DNA of 64,000 nucleotides from CAWCTD01 sp963798455 (GTDB lineage Bacteria > Acidobacteriota > Terriglobia > Bryobacterales > Bryobacteraceae): positions 1,302,001 to 1,366,000 of the forward strand of contig CAWCTD010000004.1 of NCBI GenBank assembly GCA_963798455.1, given 5' to 3'. Below the pieces are notes generated by a model that worked only from the letters and a program-made list of their open reading frames with translations, made no database searches and had not been told where the DNA came from. The translations under genes and the position numbers were made by a program. Below, piece by piece: positions 1 through 9,285 of this stretch; the stretch's first letter is position 1, and each line of letters starts with the position of its first letter.

Positions 1-1002
1 GATCAGGGGCGGCAAGCACGCGGCAACGCGCCCGGCTCCGAAGCGATGAATGAACGTCAGCCTCCCCGGATCGCCCCGGGGATCGAGCTTGTCGATAAGG
101 CGCAAGAGTGCAACCGGTGTCATGGCCGGCCCCACTTTCACCGCAATGGGGTTCACGATGCCGCGGAAGTACTCGGCGTGCGCCCCGTCCGGATCGGAGG
201 TACGCATGCCGAGCCACGGGAAATGCGTCGAGAGGTTGTACCAGCGCCCGCTCCGTTCCTCGCGGCGGGTCTGAGCTTCCTCATAGGCGAGGTGGAGCCC
301 TTCATGGCTGGTATAGAAGTCCACCCGCTCGATTTCGCCGGCGTGGATGCCAAGAACATTCTCAAGGAAGAGCAGCGACTCGGCGATGTTCGACACGACA
401 CGGCGGTACTCGGGAGCCAGCGGCGAATTCCGTGCCCAGTCCAGATCCCAGTACTCGGGGTGGTGCAGGTCGGCAAAGCCGCCCTTCACCAGCGCCCGGA
501 TGAAGTTCAGCGTCAAGGCGGCACGGCCGTAGCCCCTGAGGAGGAGTTGAGGATTGGGCGTGCGCTCGGCCTCGGTGAAGCCGGGGCGGTTGATCAGGTC
601 GCCGCGGTAACTCGGCAAGCTCACCCCGCCGCGGGTTTCCAGGTCCTCGGAGCGAGGCTTGGCGTACTGGCCGGCGAAGCGCCCGACGCGAATTACGGCG
701 CGCTTGCTGCCCTGCACCAGGACCAGGCTCATCTGCAACAAAATTTTGAGCTTGTTGGTGATGACCTCAGTGTCGCAATCGTCGAAACGCTCGGCGCAAT
801 CGCCGCCTTCCAGCAGAAACCGGCGCCCCGCGGCAGCGTCGGCCAGTTGGCCTTTGAGCGTCTCGATCTCCCAGGGCGTGACCAGCGGAGGCATCCGCTC
901 AAGCTCCCCCAACACAGCCTGCAATGCGCTGGCATTCGGGTAAACGGGTTGTTGGAGGGCAGGCTTTGTGCGCCACGACCCCGGGGTCCACGAGTCCGTC
1001 AT
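1..1002 (-). CDS. Class II (plant-type) DAHP synthase, N-terminal part
   Basis: Condenses phosphoenolpyruvate and erythrose 4-phosphate to DAHP, the first committed step of the shikimate pathway, in the cytosol. The reading frame runs from an ATG at 1002 off the left edge (334 codons, no stop). It begins MTDSWTPGSWRTKPALQQP and carries class II hallmarks: LLEGGDCAERF near residue 70, RVGRFAGQYAKPRS near 105, then YRGDLIN, FTSHEGL-type and PEYW segments. Whole enzymes are about 450 residues, so roughly the last quarter is missing. The glycosyltransferase at 1042-2148 ends about 40 bases upstream in the same direction, so both could be cotranscribed, although the functions differ. Family assignment is secure from these motifs; allosteric type cannot be judged. 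Confidence 0.93.
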   Translation of the reverse strand, partial: MTDSWTPGSWRTKPALQQPVYPNASALQAVLGELERMPPLVTPWEIETLKGQLADAAAGRRFLLEGGDCAERFDDCDTEVITNKLKILLQMSLVLVQGSKRAVIRVGRFAGQYAKPRSEDLETRGGVSLPSYRGDLINRPGFTEAERTPNPQLLLRGYGRAALTLNFIRALVKGGFADLHHPEYWDLDWARNSPLAPEYRRVVSNIAESLLFLENVLGIHAGEIERVDFYTSHEGLHLAYEEAQTRREERSGRWYNLSTHFPWLGMRTSDPDGAHAEYFRGIVNPIAVKVGPAMTPVALLRLIDKLDPRGDPGRLTFIHRFGAGRVAACLPPLI

Positions 1003-1041
1003 AAGTCCCTGATTAGGTCATCTTCGCAGATCCGGGACCGC

Positions 1042-2148
1042 TCAGCGAGCCGCTTGGACAAGTACGCCGAGTGTCGCCTCGGCGGCCTTGCGCCAGGAGA
1101 ACTGAGAGGCGCGGGCGGGGCCGGCGGCGGCAAGGCGCGAGCGGAGGTCGTCGTCGGAGGCGACGCGGGTCAGGGCGTCGAGCAGCGCCTGGTCGCTGGT
1201 GGGGTCGAACAGCAAGGCCGCCTCCCCGGCGATGCTCTTGAGGGGCTCGATCGAGGAGCAGGCTGTGGGGATTCCAGCGGCCAGCGCCTCCAGCACCGGC
1301 ATGCCGAAGCCTTCGAACAGCGTGGGGTTGACGCAGGCCCAGGCGTGAAGATACAGGTCCACCAGTTCGTCCCTGGGAATCCAGCCTGTCAGGCGTACGG
1401 CGCCCTCCAGACCCAGGTCCGCAATCTGCCGCTCCAGCTTCGCCGTCGCGAAGCCGCGCAGGCCGGCGATCACGAGCCGAAAGTCCGGGCGGGGTTGCCG
1501 GAACTTTGCGAAAACGCGAACCAGCCGCTCGAGATTCTTGTGGGGATGAAGCGTGGAAACGGCCAGAAGGTAGCGTTGCGGCTGGATCTGGCGGCGCTCG
1601 TGTCCCATCTCGAAGAACCGCTCCTCGACGCCGTGGGGCACGACTCGTATCTTGCTTTCGGAAATGTTGTAGTAGCGAAGCAGGTCAGCACGCGTGGCCT
1701 CCGAGACCGCCACCAGCAGCCGCGAACGATGCGCCGCCGCCCACAACAGCAGGCGCCAGAATGGCAGGTCGAACCGGCGAAAGTTTTCCGGATGCCGTTT
1801 GTGCTGGAGATCGTGGAATACCGTCACCGCCGGGCAGGGGCAGAGGACAGGGCTGGTGAATCCTGGGTTGAGGAGTACGTCCACGTGACGGCGGGCGAGT
1901 GCCAGCGGCAGGGCGGCCTGTTCCCAGAGAATTCGCGCCGTCCGGACCACGGCTCGCACGGGTTGTTTGACCACCAGGAAGTTCGCCCGTGGAGGGGCGA
2001 TGGCCGCATCCGTCTCCCGGTTGGTGAAGATGATGTACTGGTTGGCGCTGTCGATCTCCGCGAGCGCGTTGAGCAGGCAACGCAGGTAGACCTCGGTGCC
2101 GCCCACGCCGCCGGGGATCAGGTACAGCGCATTGACGCCGATGCGCAC
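1042..2148 (-). CDS. GT4-family glycosyltransferase
   Basis: Probably transfers a sugar from a nucleotide-sugar donor during surface polysaccharide or glycolipid synthesis. From the GTG at 2148 the protein is 368 residues and starts with RIGVNALYLIPGGVGGTE, the usual GT-B N-terminal strand and glycine loop. Near the C-terminus EGFGMPVLEALAAG gives the family E-x7-E donor-site motif. I prefer the GTG at 2148 over a longer frame reaching 2283, because GAAAGGA lies just upstream and the extension would overlap the preceding gene by about 125 bases. It starts 10 bases after the stop of the membrane TPR gene and is the last gene of a five-gene glycan cluster. Acceptor and donor are unknown. Confidence 0.88.
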   Translation of the reverse strand: MRIGVNALYLIPGGVGGTEVYLRCLLNALAEIDSANQYIIFTNRETDAAIAPPRANFLVVKQPVRAVVRTARILWEQAALPLALARRHVDVLLNPGFTSPVLCPCPAVTVFHDLQHKRHPENFRRFDLPFWRLLLWAAAHRSRLLVAVSEATRADLLRYYNISESKIRVVPHGVEERFFEMGHERRQIQPQRYLLAVSTLHPHKNLERLVRVFAKFRQPRPDFRLVIAGLRGFATAKLERQIADLGLEGAVRLTGWIPRDELVDLYLHAWACVNPTLFEGFGMPVLEALAAGIPTACSSIEPLKSIAGEAALLFDPTSDQALLDALTRVASDDDLRSRLAAAGPARASQFSWRKAAEATLGVLVQAAR

Positions 2149-2158
2149 CTGTTTCCTT

Positions 2159-3889
2159 TCAGCGCTGCCCGAGGCGCGACCGGGCGCGGGCCAAGCCGTT
2201 GCGCGCCATCTGGTTATCCGGATTGATCTCGATCGCGCGCTCGTAGTCCTCGGCGGCCCTGGCAAGATCTCCTGTAGCCGCATAGACGTTGCCGCGGTAA
2301 AGGTAGGCCATATCCTCCCGGGGGTTGAGCTTCAGAGCGGTGTCCAGGACGGCCAAGGACTGCTCGTAGTCCTTCTGCTTGCCGTAGACCATCCCCATGA
2401 GTGAGTAAGCGTAGGAGGAAGGGCTGAGCTTGGCTGCCTGGCGGAGCTTCTCGATCGCCTCGTCAGGCCGGTTCACGCAATCTTCCGCGAGCGCCCAGTC
2501 AATGTACAGCCGGTCGTCCGGCTTGCCGCCTAACCCGGCGGCCGCTTCGAACTGACTCAACGCGGCGTCGCAACGGCCCTGCTGGTAGTAGGCCACACCC
2601 AAGTGGAAGTGGGCGCGGAAGTTTTGGGGCGACTGGGCGATACTGTCTTGCCACAGGGCGGCGTCGCTTGCCCAAACCTGCGCGCGCTGGTGACACAACA
2701 AAGCGGACAGGGCCAGCACGCCAGCCAGAACCGACGCCGTTATCACCGGTTTCGCCTTCCAGCGGCGCAGGAACTCCACGGCGACAAGGACCAGCCCGAT
2801 CATGGGCAGGTAGAGCCGCCGCTCGGCGACCGCGTCCTGGATCGGCACGATGGAGGAGGTCGGCGCAAAGAGGAGCAGCGCCGCCAGAAAACCGTAGGCG
2901 GCCAGAGGGTAGCGCTTGCGGAAGTACACGGTGCAGGCCACGAGGATAAGCAATCCGGCCAGCCCCAGGATGGCGCCGTGATCGAATACGCTTCTGGAGA
3001 TCGGATAATCGTAGTCCGCGTTCTGTCCCAAGGGCAGAAGAAACAACCGAAAGTAGACCCAAAGCGCGCGCCATTGAGTATAGAAGTAGTCCTGCCAGGG
3101 AAGTCCCGCGACATGGAATCCAGCCGTGGGCGCGCTTCCCACCAGTCGCACAACGAGCGCCACACCCGCGACTGCCGCGACAGCCAGTGGCACATACAGG
3201 CGCCAGTTTCGCCGTATTCCCCGAAGAGAAAAGCCCGGATTCCAGAAGTAGTCCGTCAACAGCAGCAGCGCGGGCAAAGTGATGGTGTGTTCCTTGGTCG
3301 ATACCGCCGCCCCGTAAAGCACAATTACAACCGCGGCGGTCAGCCAGGAAATGACCGGAGATTTCCGGTAGACGAACACCGCGAAGGCGGCATAGAAGAA
3401 CAGCGCGCTCAGGTCTTCCGAGCGGCTGGCGACGTAGGCCACGGATTCGGTCTGCGCCGGGTGCAGCAAAAATAACCCGCCGGCGAAGGCCGCCATCCAC
3501 TCACGCCTGGGGCCCTGGGTCCCGGCCCAGGCCAGTATCCTGCGCGTGATGAAGAAGACCAGGATCGAGTTCACCAGGTGAAGGAGCACGTTCCAGAAAT
3601 GGTAGGTGTACGGCTCGGTCCCCGCCACGCGGTTGTTCAGCCAAAAGCTGAACATGAGGAAGGGGCGGACTCCCTGGGTTGCTATAAGCAGCGGCTGTTC
3701 CGCATAGTGGGGCGAGAAGAACGGCAGATATTGATCGTCGAAGACAAACGGGCCGTTCAACGCCGGCCCGTACACGAGCAGGACCGCTACCAGCGCCACG
3801 GCGCCGCCCAGCGCCACGTGCCACCATGCGAGGCCCCCTGCCAAAGCCGGAACGGACTTAGAGGGTCGTGCGGGTTTCTTGCTTTTCAT
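2159..3889 (-). CDS. Polytopic membrane protein with C-terminal TPR repeats (TMTC-like)
   Basis: A 576-residue integral membrane protein. A basic N-terminus is followed by a transmembrane helix (about 25-45), a lumenal-type loop FVFDDQYLPFFSPHY, and about ten further hydrophobic helices to about residue 400. Residues 430-576 are three to four tetratricopeptide repeats (LGVAYYQQGRCDAALSQFEAA, YLYRGNVYAATGDLARAAEDYE). This plan matches bacterial relatives of TMTC/DUF1736 proteins, which resemble lipid-linked-sugar glycosyltransferases with an acidic pair in the first periplasmic loop (DD here). It overlaps the DUF2304 gene upstream by 32 bases and is followed directly by a GT4 gene. A glycan transferase role is inferred from topology and neighbours. 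Confidence 0.8.
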   Translation of the reverse strand: MKSKKPARPSKSVPALAGGLAWWHVALGGAVALVAVLLVYGPALNGPFVFDDQYLPFFSPHYAEQPLLIATQGVRPFLMFSFWLNNRVAGTEPYTYHFWNVLLHLVNSILVFFITRRILAWAGTQGPRREWMAAFAGGLFLLHPAQTESVAYVASRSEDLSALFFYAAFAVFVYRKSPVISWLTAAVVIVLYGAAVSTKEHTITLPALLLLTDYFWNPGFSLRGIRRNWRLYVPLAVAAVAGVALVVRLVGSAPTAGFHVAGLPWQDYFYTQWRALWVYFRLFLLPLGQNADYDYPISRSVFDHGAILGLAGLLILVACTVYFRKRYPLAAYGFLAALLLFAPTSSIVPIQDAVAERRLYLPMIGLVLVAVEFLRRWKAKPVITASVLAGVLALSALLCHQRAQVWASDAALWQDSIAQSPQNFRAHFHLGVAYYQQGRCDAALSQFEAAAGLGGKPDDRLYIDWALAEDCVNRPDEAIEKLRQAAKLSPSSYAYSLMGMVYGKQKDYEQSLAVLDTALKLNPREDMAYLYRGNVYAATGDLARAAEDYERAIEINPDNQMARNGLARARSRLGQR

Positions 3890-4232
3890 TCAGAGACCGA
3901 AGGTGAAACTCGAGGATCGCCACCCTTTGAGCAAGGGCAATGTTCGTGTCCTTCAAATCCGAAATAATGATCGAGAAATTATAGAAAACGATTAGAAAAA
4001 GACAGCCGATAATGAACAGCAAAGCCAGCGCCGCGTCGCCGATACCGAGGAGTTGTCCGATCCACTGGAGCACGCGGCCAGAGCGCGACAGAAGCAGCAG
4101 CGTCACGGCGGCGCCCAGCCAGCTCACGCAGTACTCGACGCGGATGTGCGCGCGCCGCAGACTTCGAAGGACAAACAGGATCAGCACGATGCTGAGCACA
4201 GCCATGACATTCAGGAGGCGCTCCATGGTCAT
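3858..4232 (-). CDS. DUF2304 small membrane protein
   Basis: A 124-residue protein with three hydrophobic segments (about 7-22, 36-52, 66-90) and a charged, probably coiled-coil C-terminus (SDLKDTNIALAQRVAILEFHLRSL). This is the layout of DUF2304 proteins, which commonly sit next to dolichyl-phosphate-mannose-synthase-like GT2 genes. Its ATG overlaps the GT2 stop as ATGA at 4229-4232; a second ATG at 4226 has better spacing from GGAGGAG and may be the real start. The 3' end overlaps the TPR membrane gene. A role as membrane partner of the GT2 enzyme is inferred only from this pairing. Confidence 0.82.
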   Translation of the reverse strand: MTMERLLNVMAVLSIVLILFVLRSLRRAHIRVEYCVSWLGAAVTLLLLSRSGRVLQWIGQLLGIGDAALALLFIIGCLFLIVFYNFSIIISDLKDTNIALAQRVAILEFHLRSLNEKQETRTTL

Positions 4233-4960
4233 CTCCTCCAGCGCCGGCGCTCGAACTTCAAGATGTTGACAAGGACGCCGAGCAGCACATGCACAACGTA
4301 GTAGACGGACTTCACCGCCGTGATGGAACTTCTGCCTCCCTGCCGGGGCCGCATCCGGACCGGAACCTCCACGAACTGAAACGCCCGCCGCTGAAGCACG
4401 ACCAGCGCCTCGATTTCGGGATATTCGAGCGGGAAGCTCTTGCTGAAGACCTGCAGGGCGGCACGATTCACACCCACGAAACCCGAGGTCGGGTCTCTCA
4501 CGGGTTTGCCCAGTATAGGGCGGAGGACGGCGCGGAAGAACCAGACGCCGGCCATGCGCATAAAGCTGGTGTGTCTCGCGTCATCTTCCAGGAAGCGTGA
4601 ACCGATCGCCATCTGGCATCCCGAATCCCTCAGGGTCCGAAACAGCACCGGTATGTCGCGCGGGTCGTGCTGTCCGTCCCCGTCGATCCGAATCACGTAT
4701 TCGTAGCCGAGTTCGTAGGCCAGCTTATAACCAGCCTGGACGGCGCCGCCGAGCCCAAGGTGGTGAGGCAGCGAAAGAACCTTGGCGCCGGCGGCCTGGG
4801 CCAACATGGCGGTGTTGTCGGCCGAACAATCGTCGATGACGACGACAGACACGCCCGGGAGCGCCTCGCGGGCCTCCCGGACAACCGCGGCGATGCTGGC
4901 CTGTTCGTTATAGGCGGGGACGATGATGAGCAGTGACTTGACTTCGGGAGACGGGATCAC
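4229..4960 (-). CDS. GT2 glycosyltransferase, polyprenyl-phosphate mannosyltransferase-like
   Basis: Predicted to move a sugar from a nucleotide donor to a polyprenyl phosphate at the inner face of the membrane. From the GTG at 4960 it is 243 residues: LLIIVPAYNEQASIAAVV opens the GT-A fold, VVVIDDCSADNT and IRIDGDGQHDPRDIP supply the metal-binding acidic motifs, and the C-terminus has SSITAVKSVYYVVHVLLGVLVN, a membrane-associating helix. The GTG overlaps the upstream stop as GTGA, which together with homology decides the start over a longer frame to 5065. It is coupled to a DUF2304 gene downstream. The sugar is unknown. Confidence 0.88.
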   Translation of the reverse strand: MIPSPEVKSLLIIVPAYNEQASIAAVVREAREALPGVSVVVIDDCSADNTAMLAQAAGAKVLSLPHHLGLGGAVQAGYKLAYELGYEYVIRIDGDGQHDPRDIPVLFRTLRDSGCQMAIGSRFLEDDARHTSFMRMAGVWFFRAVLRPILGKPVRDPTSGFVGVNRAALQVFSKSFPLEYPEIEALVVLQRRAFQFVEVPVRMRPRQGGRSSITAVKSVYYVVHVLLGVLVNILKFERRRWRR

Positions 4961-5967
4961 AAAGCAGCCACCTCTCTCGGGCTGATGGCGTACCTCCGCA
5001 GCAGTCGCCGGAACTCGCCCGGGCTGATCCGGGCCGTTCGCTGGATCCGGCGGCGTTTCTTCCAAAGGCTCCGCCAGTTCACAAGGAGCGCCAGATGAGC
5101 CCGCAGCACGAACAGCGCCAGCTTCCAGGCGCTGTTTCCTTCCGCGCGAAACTCAGCGGCCGCGCCGCGGCCCTCCCGCATGGAAGCGACGTGCCACCTG
5201 TAGCGCGACAGGGCCGCAAAAGGTGTCTTCAGCAGATCCGCCGCCGGGAAGTTCTTCACCACCAGGAAAAGCCGGTTCCGCTCCACGTAGTAGGCTTTCA
5301 GCGGCGAGGCGCGTCCCGCCGAGTGGGAGTAGCGGTGATCGACCACGGCGCCCGGCGCGTACAGGCACCTCCACCCCGCCCAGCGGGCGCGCAGGCCCAG
5401 GTCGGTGTCCTCGGAGTAGAGGAAGAAATCCTCGTCGAACCCGCCGATCTCCTCGAGCATCGCGCGACGGTAGAGCGCCGCCGAAGCGCTAGGCAGAAGG
5501 ACATCCTCCAGCCTGCAGAACAAATGGCAGGGCCGCCGGTGCCCCCGCTGCTTGCTGCTGCCATCCGGCGAGATCAACATGCCCGCCGAATCCAGAAGAT
5601 CCTTGCCTGCCAGCCGCACATGTGAGGCGCACATGCCCGCCTCCGGCCGAGGCTCCAGAGCCCGGAGCAGGGCGTCCAGCCAGCCGGGCTGCGCGACGGC
5701 ATCGTCATTCAGCGTGGCCAGGTATGGGGGTCTGGAGGCCTCGAGACCCTGATTCACGGCCGCGCCGAAGCCCCTGTTGCTGTCGTTCTCGATGACGCGG
5801 ATGGAGCCTGACGCCGCACTGCGGCGGGCCAGGCCTTTCCCGCTGTTATCGACGACGATCACTTCAAAATCCCGAAACGTCTGAGCCTCCAGAGAACCCA
5901 GGCAGTCATCCAGGGCCTCGTCCGCCGCAAGCGTCGGAATCACGACCGCGACCAGAGGTTCAGGCAA
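4957..5967 (-). CDS. GT2 family glycosyltransferase (rhamnosyltransferase-like)
   Basis: A 336-residue cytosolic GT-A enzyme that probably extends a surface glycan. It starts LVAVVIPTLAADEALDDCL, has FEVIVVDNSGKG and a YLATLNDDAVAQPGW acidic motif, and the acceptor-side signature GFDEDFFLYSEDTDLGLRARWAGW common in rhamnosyltransferase-like GT2 proteins. The C-terminal 60 residues are basic with a hydrophobic stretch (LALFVLRAHLALLVNWR) that may touch the membrane. It is the first gene of the minus-strand glycan cluster and overlaps the next gene by four bases. Substrate specificity is a guess from general similarity. Confidence 0.87.
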   Translation of the reverse strand: MPEPLVAVVIPTLAADEALDDCLGSLEAQTFRDFEVIVVDNSGKGLARRSAASGSIRVIENDSNRGFGAAVNQGLEASRPPYLATLNDDAVAQPGWLDALLRALEPRPEAGMCASHVRLAGKDLLDSAGMLISPDGSSKQRGHRRPCHLFCRLEDVLLPSASAALYRRAMLEEIGGFDEDFFLYSEDTDLGLRARWAGWRCLYAPGAVVDHRYSHSAGRASPLKAYYVERNRLFLVVKNFPAADLLKTPFAALSRYRWHVASMREGRGAAAEFRAEGNSAWKLALFVLRAHLALLVNWRSLWKKRRRIQRTARISPGEFRRLLRRYAISPREVAAL

Positions 5968-6333
5968 GATTCGATTGTACGAAATCCGGCGTGACGGAAC
6001 AGGATTTCAGCTCCCGGGGCGGACGGAACGAACTGCAATTCAGACTGTAGAATGAGCGGCGCGGCGGGCTGACGCCGCCGACGTGACCCAACTCCACCGG
6101 AGACCAGTGCGGACCACCTGATCGCGCCACAGCAATGGGCCGCTCCGCAGCCCGCCGGCGGTACGGATTCCCGCACCCAGAAGACAATTTTGCAGCTTAC
6201 GTCATTTTTTGCAAAACCATCCTGATGTCTTTATGTGCATATGATATCACTACGGTCCGGCTATAAGACTTTCAGAATCAAATACTTGCTGACTACCGGT
6301 AAGTCTTTCCGGGACGAATACGCTACGAAACTC
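5968..6333. other. Intergenic region, no gene seen
   Basis: The 366 bases between the glycan cluster and the left end of the first ISL3-type element contain only short frames lacking ribosome binding sites. The region should hold the promoter of the minus-strand glycan cluster, but I cannot pick convincing -35/-10 boxes. Confidence 0.5.
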
Positions 6334-6355
6334 GGCTCCTATCCGGAAAGTGTGG

Positions 6356-7573
6356 TTATCCCTCCGCTGGCAGCGGCAGCCATGCACAGCAATGGTAGAT
6401 GGCAGCGATGAAGTTCCCGGCGCTTCGCAATCCAAACGAGCCGTGACTGATCGACTTGATCTTGTTGTTCATCCCCTCGACGGCGGCGTTCGACAGGTGG
6501 TGCTTGGTCCAGGCCAGGACTCCCTCCAGATGGGAACGCAGCATCCGAACGAATCTCTTGAATGGCTCCAACCTGGACCGCATGGCCGAGTTCATCCACC
6601 TGCGCAGATGGTTTTCGGCCCGCTTCCTCTGCTGGTAGGGCCAGAATAGCTGGAATGACTCCTTGAGATACCAGGCCCTTACCAGTGGCGAGTTCCAGCG
6701 CACCAGTGTCGAGAGCCGCTCGCTTTGATGAGCCGTCAGATTCCAGGGGTTTTTCAAGAGCAGCCAGCGCGTTCCCTTGAACGACGCCCGTTCGTGCCCA
6801 CGGAGCGTTCTCATCAGGCTCCGGCGGACTTCGTCCACGGCCTCATTCAGATGTTTCACAATGTGGAACCGGTCAAACAGGATCTGTGCGTTGGGCGCGT
6901 GCTCGCGCCCCAAGTTGTAGTAGGGCGCCCACATGTCCATGCACCCCATCCGCAGGGTTCGGCAGCGGCGGGGGCCCATTTCCTCGGTAAAGAACTTCTT
7001 CACCGCCTCCTCGGTGCGGTCTTCGCCGACCCACGGCAGCAGGCGGCGTTCCAGGTCGTAGACCACAGTCAGGTAGACTTGGCCTTTACGCCGGCTCACC
7101 TCATCGATGCCAATGACATGAACGGGGGGCCGAGCCCGGTGGCGTAGACCGTACTGGACGGCCCGCTTCACGATCGTAGCCACACTTTTCCAGTTCAGCC
7201 CGTATTCCCGCGCCGTGCCCTGCCAACTCAATTCCCGTGCCAGCACCGCCACTGCATTGGCCAGCGCGGTAGTGACCCGCGCCCACGGCTCGGCCCAGGG
7301 AAAGTCCTCCACCGGTACCCCGCAGCGCGGGCAGTCCACCCGCCGTGGGCTGTAGCGCAAAACCAACGGCAGTCTCCTCATCGACAAGTCGCGCCATTAA
7401 CGCTCCGCCCGGACATCATGCACCTGCCGGCAGCGCCGTCGGCACAGTCCGCAACGCAGCCGCCGCCTGCCGAGACGGTCGATGTGAACGATCATGCATT
7501 CCTCGGTCTCCTGCACCTCGGTCACGGTGTGGGCTTTCAATCGCAACTGTTTTCTGATAAATGTCCCTATGAG
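6356..7573 (-). pseudogene. ISL3-family transposase, disrupted
   Basis: The remaining coding sequence has an N-terminal zinc-binding segment (LRCGLCRRRC and, beyond the stop, VDCPRCGVPVED) and the DDE catalytic region of ISL3 transposases (VIGIDEVSRRKGQVYLTVVYD, GCMDMWAPY, HFDRFHIVKHLNEAVDEVRR-like segment, NAAVEGMNNKIKSIS near the end). A TAA at 7397-7399 interrupts the frame between RQVHDVRAER and WRDLSMRRLP, which should be continuous. Across the IS66 element the frame resumes at 10134, where a GTG preceded by GGAAAGG was probably the original start. IS66 therefore sits in codons 2 to 4. Both lesions make the gene non-functional unless the stop is suppressed. Confidence 0.85.
7566..7573. 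repeat. Target site duplication of IS66, left copy
   Basis: CCTATGAG here equals the 8 bases at 10126-10133. Eight bases is the usual IS66 duplication length. The duplicated bases are codons 2-4 of the interrupted ISL3 transposase. Confidence 0.93.
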
Positions 7574-7617
7574 GTACGCGTCCGGCGAACACATGGTACG
7601 CGTCCGGCGAACACATG
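7574..7617. repeat. Tandemly duplicated 22-bp IS66 terminal repeat
   Basis: Two abutting identical 22-base copies (7574-7595 and 7596-7617), each beginning GTACGCGTCCGG and ending ACACATG. The target duplication lies outside the outer copy, so the element inserted with the doubled end or acquired it without losing the outer end. Confidence 0.93.
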
Positions 7618-7657
7618 TAGGCCCAGACGCGTGTACGGTTGAAGGCTGGGGTGGGGT

Positions 7658-9211
7658 TCAGGCCTTGCTGGCCACCCGTGCCGCGAGCCAGTTGTCGGGC
7701 AGTAATTCCTCGAGTCGGTTTTGCGGGTGAGCCCCGATGCGAGTGAACACGTCGCGTAGATACGCGAACGGGTCGATGTGGTGACGCTTCGTGGTGGCAA
7801 TGAGACTCGTCAGCACCGCCGCCGTACGTCCGCCGTTGTCGCTGCCGAAGAAGGTCCAGTTGCGCCGTCCCACAGCCACTCCGCGCAGGCTGCGCTCGGC
7901 GCCGTTGTCGTCGATTTCCAGATCGCCGTCCTTCGCGTAGCGCACCAGCGCCTCCCAGTTGGACAACGTGTAGGCCATGGCTTGGCCGATCGGACTCTTC
8001 GGCAACACCCGCGGCCGCTCGCGCTCTAAATACGCCTGGATGTCGTCCAGCATCGGCTGGCTCCGTTCCCGGCGTAGCGCCAGGCGCCCGGCGGCGTCCA
8101 ACTGCTTTTCCCGCGCCTCGCGCTCGACGTCGTACAGCAGATGGAAGTAGGCCAGCATCACCGTCGAACGCATGATGTCGGACGACTGCGCATCGAAGTA
8201 CTTGCGGCGCGCGTGCGCCATGCAAGCCACCTCCGTGATGCCGCGCTCGGTTTCCTTGTAGATCTGGTCGTAGCCCGAGTAGGCGTCTGCCTGCAGGTAT
8301 CCGTGGAAGTCCTTCAGGAACTCATCCGGCCCTTCGCGGCAGCGATTCGGGGTGTAGTCGTACACCGTGTAGGGATGCAGCGCGTCCCCGACGTAGGTCC
8401 AGATCCGCCCGGTACGCGTGCACGGCAACTCCGGGTCCAACACCGGCACCGGCGTGTCGTCGGTCTGCACGACTTTGGAACTCAGTACCCGCTCCTTCAT
8501 CAGATCGGCTAGCGGACCGACTAACTCCGCGCACTGCCGCATCCAGTCGCACATGGTCTGGCGAGACAAATCCACGCCCTGCCGGGTGAAGATCGCCTCC
8601 TGGCGGTGCAAAGGAAGATGGTCCCCGAACTTGCTCACCGCCACGTGTGCCAGCAGTCCCGGCCCGGCCAGCCCCTTCTCCACCGGCGCCGGCGGCTTTG
8701 CGGCCGTGACCACGGTGCAGCCCTTGGGGCAAGCGTACTTCTGGCAGGCTTGCTGGACGACGTGCAACGAGGCCGGCACGTACTCCAGTTGCTCGCTGAT
8801 CTCCTCGCCGATGTGCCGCAGTTCCGCCTGGCACTCCGGGCACCGCCGCTGGTCGTCAGCCAGGTCATAGACTACACGGCGCCGCTCCAGCGACTGCGGC
8901 AACCGCTGCCGTCCGTGCCCCGGCGGAGATGGCCGCGGTTCGCTCGCGACCGACTTCGGCTCAGGCGGCGGCTCTTCCCCCCGGCTGGCGATCTCGGCGG
9001 CGAACAGGAACAACTGGTTCTCATCCACCCGCTCGCGCTTCTGTCCATAGCGGTGACGCAGCATCTGCTGGAGCCAGTGCCGCACGCGCTCGAGTTCGTA
9101 CTCCTTGGCCGCCAGTGCCGCCTGGGTGGCGTCCAGTTGCGCCAGGGTCCGCAGCAGCATCTGTTGCAGGGCGGCTGGGTCACTGGGCAGGTCTGGAGGG
9201 TCTGTCGCCAT
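7658..9211 (-). CDS. tnpC: IS66 TnpC transposase
   Basis: The 517-residue DDE transposase of the IS66 element. A leucine-rich, charged N-terminus (about 1-60) is followed by a zinc-binding region with CPECQAELRHIGEE (about 120) and a CPKGC motif, then the catalytic domain. Acidic residues sit in QTDDTPVPVLDPE, YLQADAYSGYDQIY and LEIDDNGAERSLRGVAVGRRNW, the last typical of the IS66 C-terminus. ATG start at 9211. It lies 74 bases downstream of tnpB with no hint of truncation, so this copy may still be active. Confidence 0.95.
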   Translation of the reverse strand: MATDPPDLPSDPAALQQMLLRTLAQLDATQAALAAKEYELERVRHWLQQMLRHRYGQKRERVDENQLFLFAAEIASRGEEPPPEPKSVASEPRPSPPGHGRQRLPQSLERRRVVYDLADDQRRCPECQAELRHIGEEISEQLEYVPASLHVVQQACQKYACPKGCTVVTAAKPPAPVEKGLAGPGLLAHVAVSKFGDHLPLHRQEAIFTRQGVDLSRQTMCDWMRQCAELVGPLADLMKERVLSSKVVQTDDTPVPVLDPELPCTRTGRIWTYVGDALHPYTVYDYTPNRCREGPDEFLKDFHGYLQADAYSGYDQIYKETERGITEVACMAHARRKYFDAQSSDIMRSTVMLAYFHLLYDVEREAREKQLDAAGRLALRRERSQPMLDDIQAYLERERPRVLPKSPIGQAMAYTLSNWEALVRYAKDGDLEIDDNGAERSLRGVAVGRRNWTFFGSDNGGRTAAVLTSLIATTKRHHIDPFAYLRDVFTRIGAHPQNRLEELLPDNWLAARVASKA

Positions 9212-9285
9212 CGCGCTGAGTAAGTATCTGAAACACTAACTTACTACACTTACTCTCATAAGTCAACAAAAAACAGAGGAGCATG

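Noticed and set aside
46..2226. Long plus-strand open frame of 726 codons
   Set aside because: It is antisense to the DAHP synthase and the GT4 gene, both with clear family motifs, and shows no domain of its own. GC-rich DNA often gives such mirror frames.
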